In this document: positions 5,137 to 6,162 of the stretch, in pieces
How positions within the stretch are numbered: position 1 is the stretch's first letter
Layout: each line of letters opens with the position of its first letter
Origin: Deltaproteobacteria bacterium
GTDB taxonomy: Bacteria > Myxococcota > B64-G9
Reading direction: 5' to 3'
Assembly (NCBI GenBank): GCA_030591745.1
Contig: JAUVAM010000264.1
Span: 1-6,162, forward strand
Length of the DNA stretch: 6,162 nt
Notes under the pieces: generated by a model
What the model was told of the DNA's origin: nothing
Databases searched by the model: none
What the model saw: only the letters and a program-made list of their open reading frames with translations
Translations under genes and position numbers: made by a program

Positions 5137-6027
5137 ATGCCCAAACGGAATGCGCTCTTTTGCTTTCTGCTCATGCCTGCTTTCTTTTTGGCTGCTTGCG
5201 AGACGAAACAGCAATACAACAAAAAAGCCGATGACGACCTGCCCTTCAGGGCGATGTTGACCTCGTCGCGATTTGAAAAAAAGATACATGCGGCAGCCCA
5301 GGGAGAGCTCCGCCCGGCAAGTAGCGCCGTACAGTTTCGCTGGGACTTCTCCGCCGACAAGTCTTACGTCTACGACTTCCGTCAGAAGGTCGTATCCAAA
5401 AGCTACGGCGAAACAAATCGCGACAGCAGCGCGAGCATGAACGGCAGATTGAGCATGAAGAGCAAGGGTGACGGAACGGCCGACATGGTCCTCGATCAAA
5501 TGCGCGCCCAGATGAACTTCGGTCCAAAAAAAGGAACGAAGACCGAAGCCTCGGAAATGCCCCCCATGGTGATACCGGGCATCCCGGAAGACGGCAGCCT
5601 GCCGGCCGGAGCCAATCCGCAGGCCATCCTGACCCGGTTCCTGTTCCCCTTTCCCAAAGAAGCGCTGGCAACAGGAGCCACGGCCCAAATCCCGCTCCAC
5701 GTGCCCTTCAATGCAGGGGGCTCCCCGCTCACGGTGAAGGGCGAAGCCCGGGTCAAAATGATGGGCCTGATCGAACGGGATGGCCGAACGCTCGCCTGCC
5801 TGGAAGTGACCTACGACATTTCGGATCTGGACGTGCCCAAAGAACTGGATGGCGATTACGGATGCTCAACACGCGGCCGCGGCCTGATATTTTACAACCT
5901 AAAAGATCGCGCCCTTGAATCCGCCGACATGGCCATCGTCATGGGCATCCGCGCATCCGTGCCAAATTCACCCATCCAAATCGCCATGGACAACGACAAC
6001 CACATCCAAATCGTCCGCAAACGATAA
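5137..6027 (+). CDS. Envelope lipoprotein of unknown function
   Basis: 296 residues. The signal peptide has K3 and R4, a hydrophobic core (about 6-18) and a clear lipobox LAAC with Cys21, so the mature protein should be lipid-anchored; Glu at +2 is compatible with outer-membrane sorting. After a short linker the mature part looks beta-rich: about 65-128 (including VQFRWDF and KSYVYDFRQKV) and about 163-296, joined by a Pro/Gly/Met-rich loop (140-160). The second half has repeated short strands with VKGEARVKMMGLIERDG (200-216), CLEVTYDIS (221-229) and a Gly-rich turn at 238-249. C221 and C243 could form a disulfide. It broadly resembles uncharacterised beta-rich bacterial lipoproteins of the DUF6263 kind, but I cannot confirm that. 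A GAGGG ribosome site at 5128-5132 lies 4 nt from the ATG. The next gene starts 21 nt after its stop, so they may be cotranscribed. Confidence 0.88.
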   Translation: MPKRNALFCFLLMPAFFLAACETKQQYNKKADDDLPFRAMLTSSRFEKKIHAAAQGELRPASSAVQFRWDFSADKSYVYDFRQKVVSKSYGETNRDSSASMNGRLSMKSKGDGTADMVLDQMRAQMNFGPKKGTKTEASEMPPMVIPGIPEDGSLPAGANPQAILTRFLFPFPKEALATGATAQIPLHVPFNAGGSPLTVKGEARVKMMGLIERDGRTLACLEVTYDISDLDVPKELDGDYGCSTRGRGLIFYNLKDRALESADMAIVMGIRASVPNSPIQIAMDNDNHIQIVRKR

Positions 6028-6048
6028 AACCATCAAGGGGAGCTGTGC

Positions 6049-6162
6049 ATGATGGACACGAAGACATTTGAACTGATGATTGACAAGGGCGAAATTGACA
6101 CGGTGGTTGCGGCCTTTCCCGATCCCTTTGGACGCTTGATGGGCAAGCGCATCCCGGCCCGA
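6049..6162 (+). CDS. Glutamine synthetase family protein, N-terminus only
   Basis: The frame is open from ATG 6049 to the window end, 38 codons. The reading includes IDTVVAAFPDPFGRLMGKRI (residues 16-35), matching the N-terminal beta-grasp region of glutamine synthetase family proteins, where a [FVP]xD-x2-GR-x-x-GKR pattern is conserved. The form of this motif is closer to glutamine-synthetase-like enzymes (glnA paralogues, gamma-glutamyl-amine ligases) than to the classical nitrogen-assimilation GlnA, so canonical glutamine synthetase should not be assumed. A strong AAGGGGAG ribosome site (6035-6042) lies 6 nt from the ATG; a second ATG follows at 6052. The catalytic domain is outside the window. 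Confidence 0.85.
   Translation, partial: MMDTKTFELMIDKGEIDTVVAAFPDPFGRLMGKRIPAR

Noticed and set aside
5014..5700. Minus-strand open frame of 228 codons opposite tRNA-Arg and the lipoprotein gene
   Set aside because: It reads through the tRNA-Arg complement, while the plus-strand gene has a clear signal peptide, lipobox and ribosome site.

Overview
The window looks like chromosomal DNA from a Gram-negative bacterium. The evidence is a predicted outer-membrane beta-barrel, two proteins with lipoprotein-type signal peptides, and GC-rich coding sequence with TTG and GTG starts. The lineage cannot be fixed from this window; a deltaproteobacterial-type group (Myxococcota, Bdellovibrionota or relatives) is a low-confidence guess. 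No insertion sequence, phage gene, CRISPR array or recognised defence system is visible. Most of the window reads as housekeeping DNA: a chaperone, three tRNAs, envelope proteins and the start of a glutamine synthetase family gene.

Layout. From about 2630 leftward, the minus strand carries a likely operon: promoter, tRNA-Leu(UAG), an ORF with a signal peptide and an acidic tail, a predicted 8-stranded outer-membrane barrel, then trigger factor (tig), which runs off the left edge. From about 2670 rightward, the plus strand carries tRNA-Pro(UGG) and then a 545-residue multi-pass membrane protein resembling GT-C glycosyltransferases. Next come a small cysteine-containing protein with its own extended -10 promoter, tRNA-Arg(UCU), an outer-envelope lipoprotein, and the first 38 codons of a glutamine synthetase family protein cut by the right edge.

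The most interesting spot is 1911-2003. Two minus-strand ORFs meet there in different frames across a homopurine tract that includes a run of 14 A. The first ORF has the export signal but no folded domain. The second has a complete barrel, including the terminal aromatic residue, but no export signal. They look like two halves of one protein of about 413 residues. The frame break could be a sequencing error, a real lesion, or a phase-variable or recoded junction. Each of the three tRNA genes lies just upstream of a protein gene on the same strand (22 to about 50 nt), so tRNA-mRNA cotranscription with 5' ends set by tRNA processing is plausible for all three.
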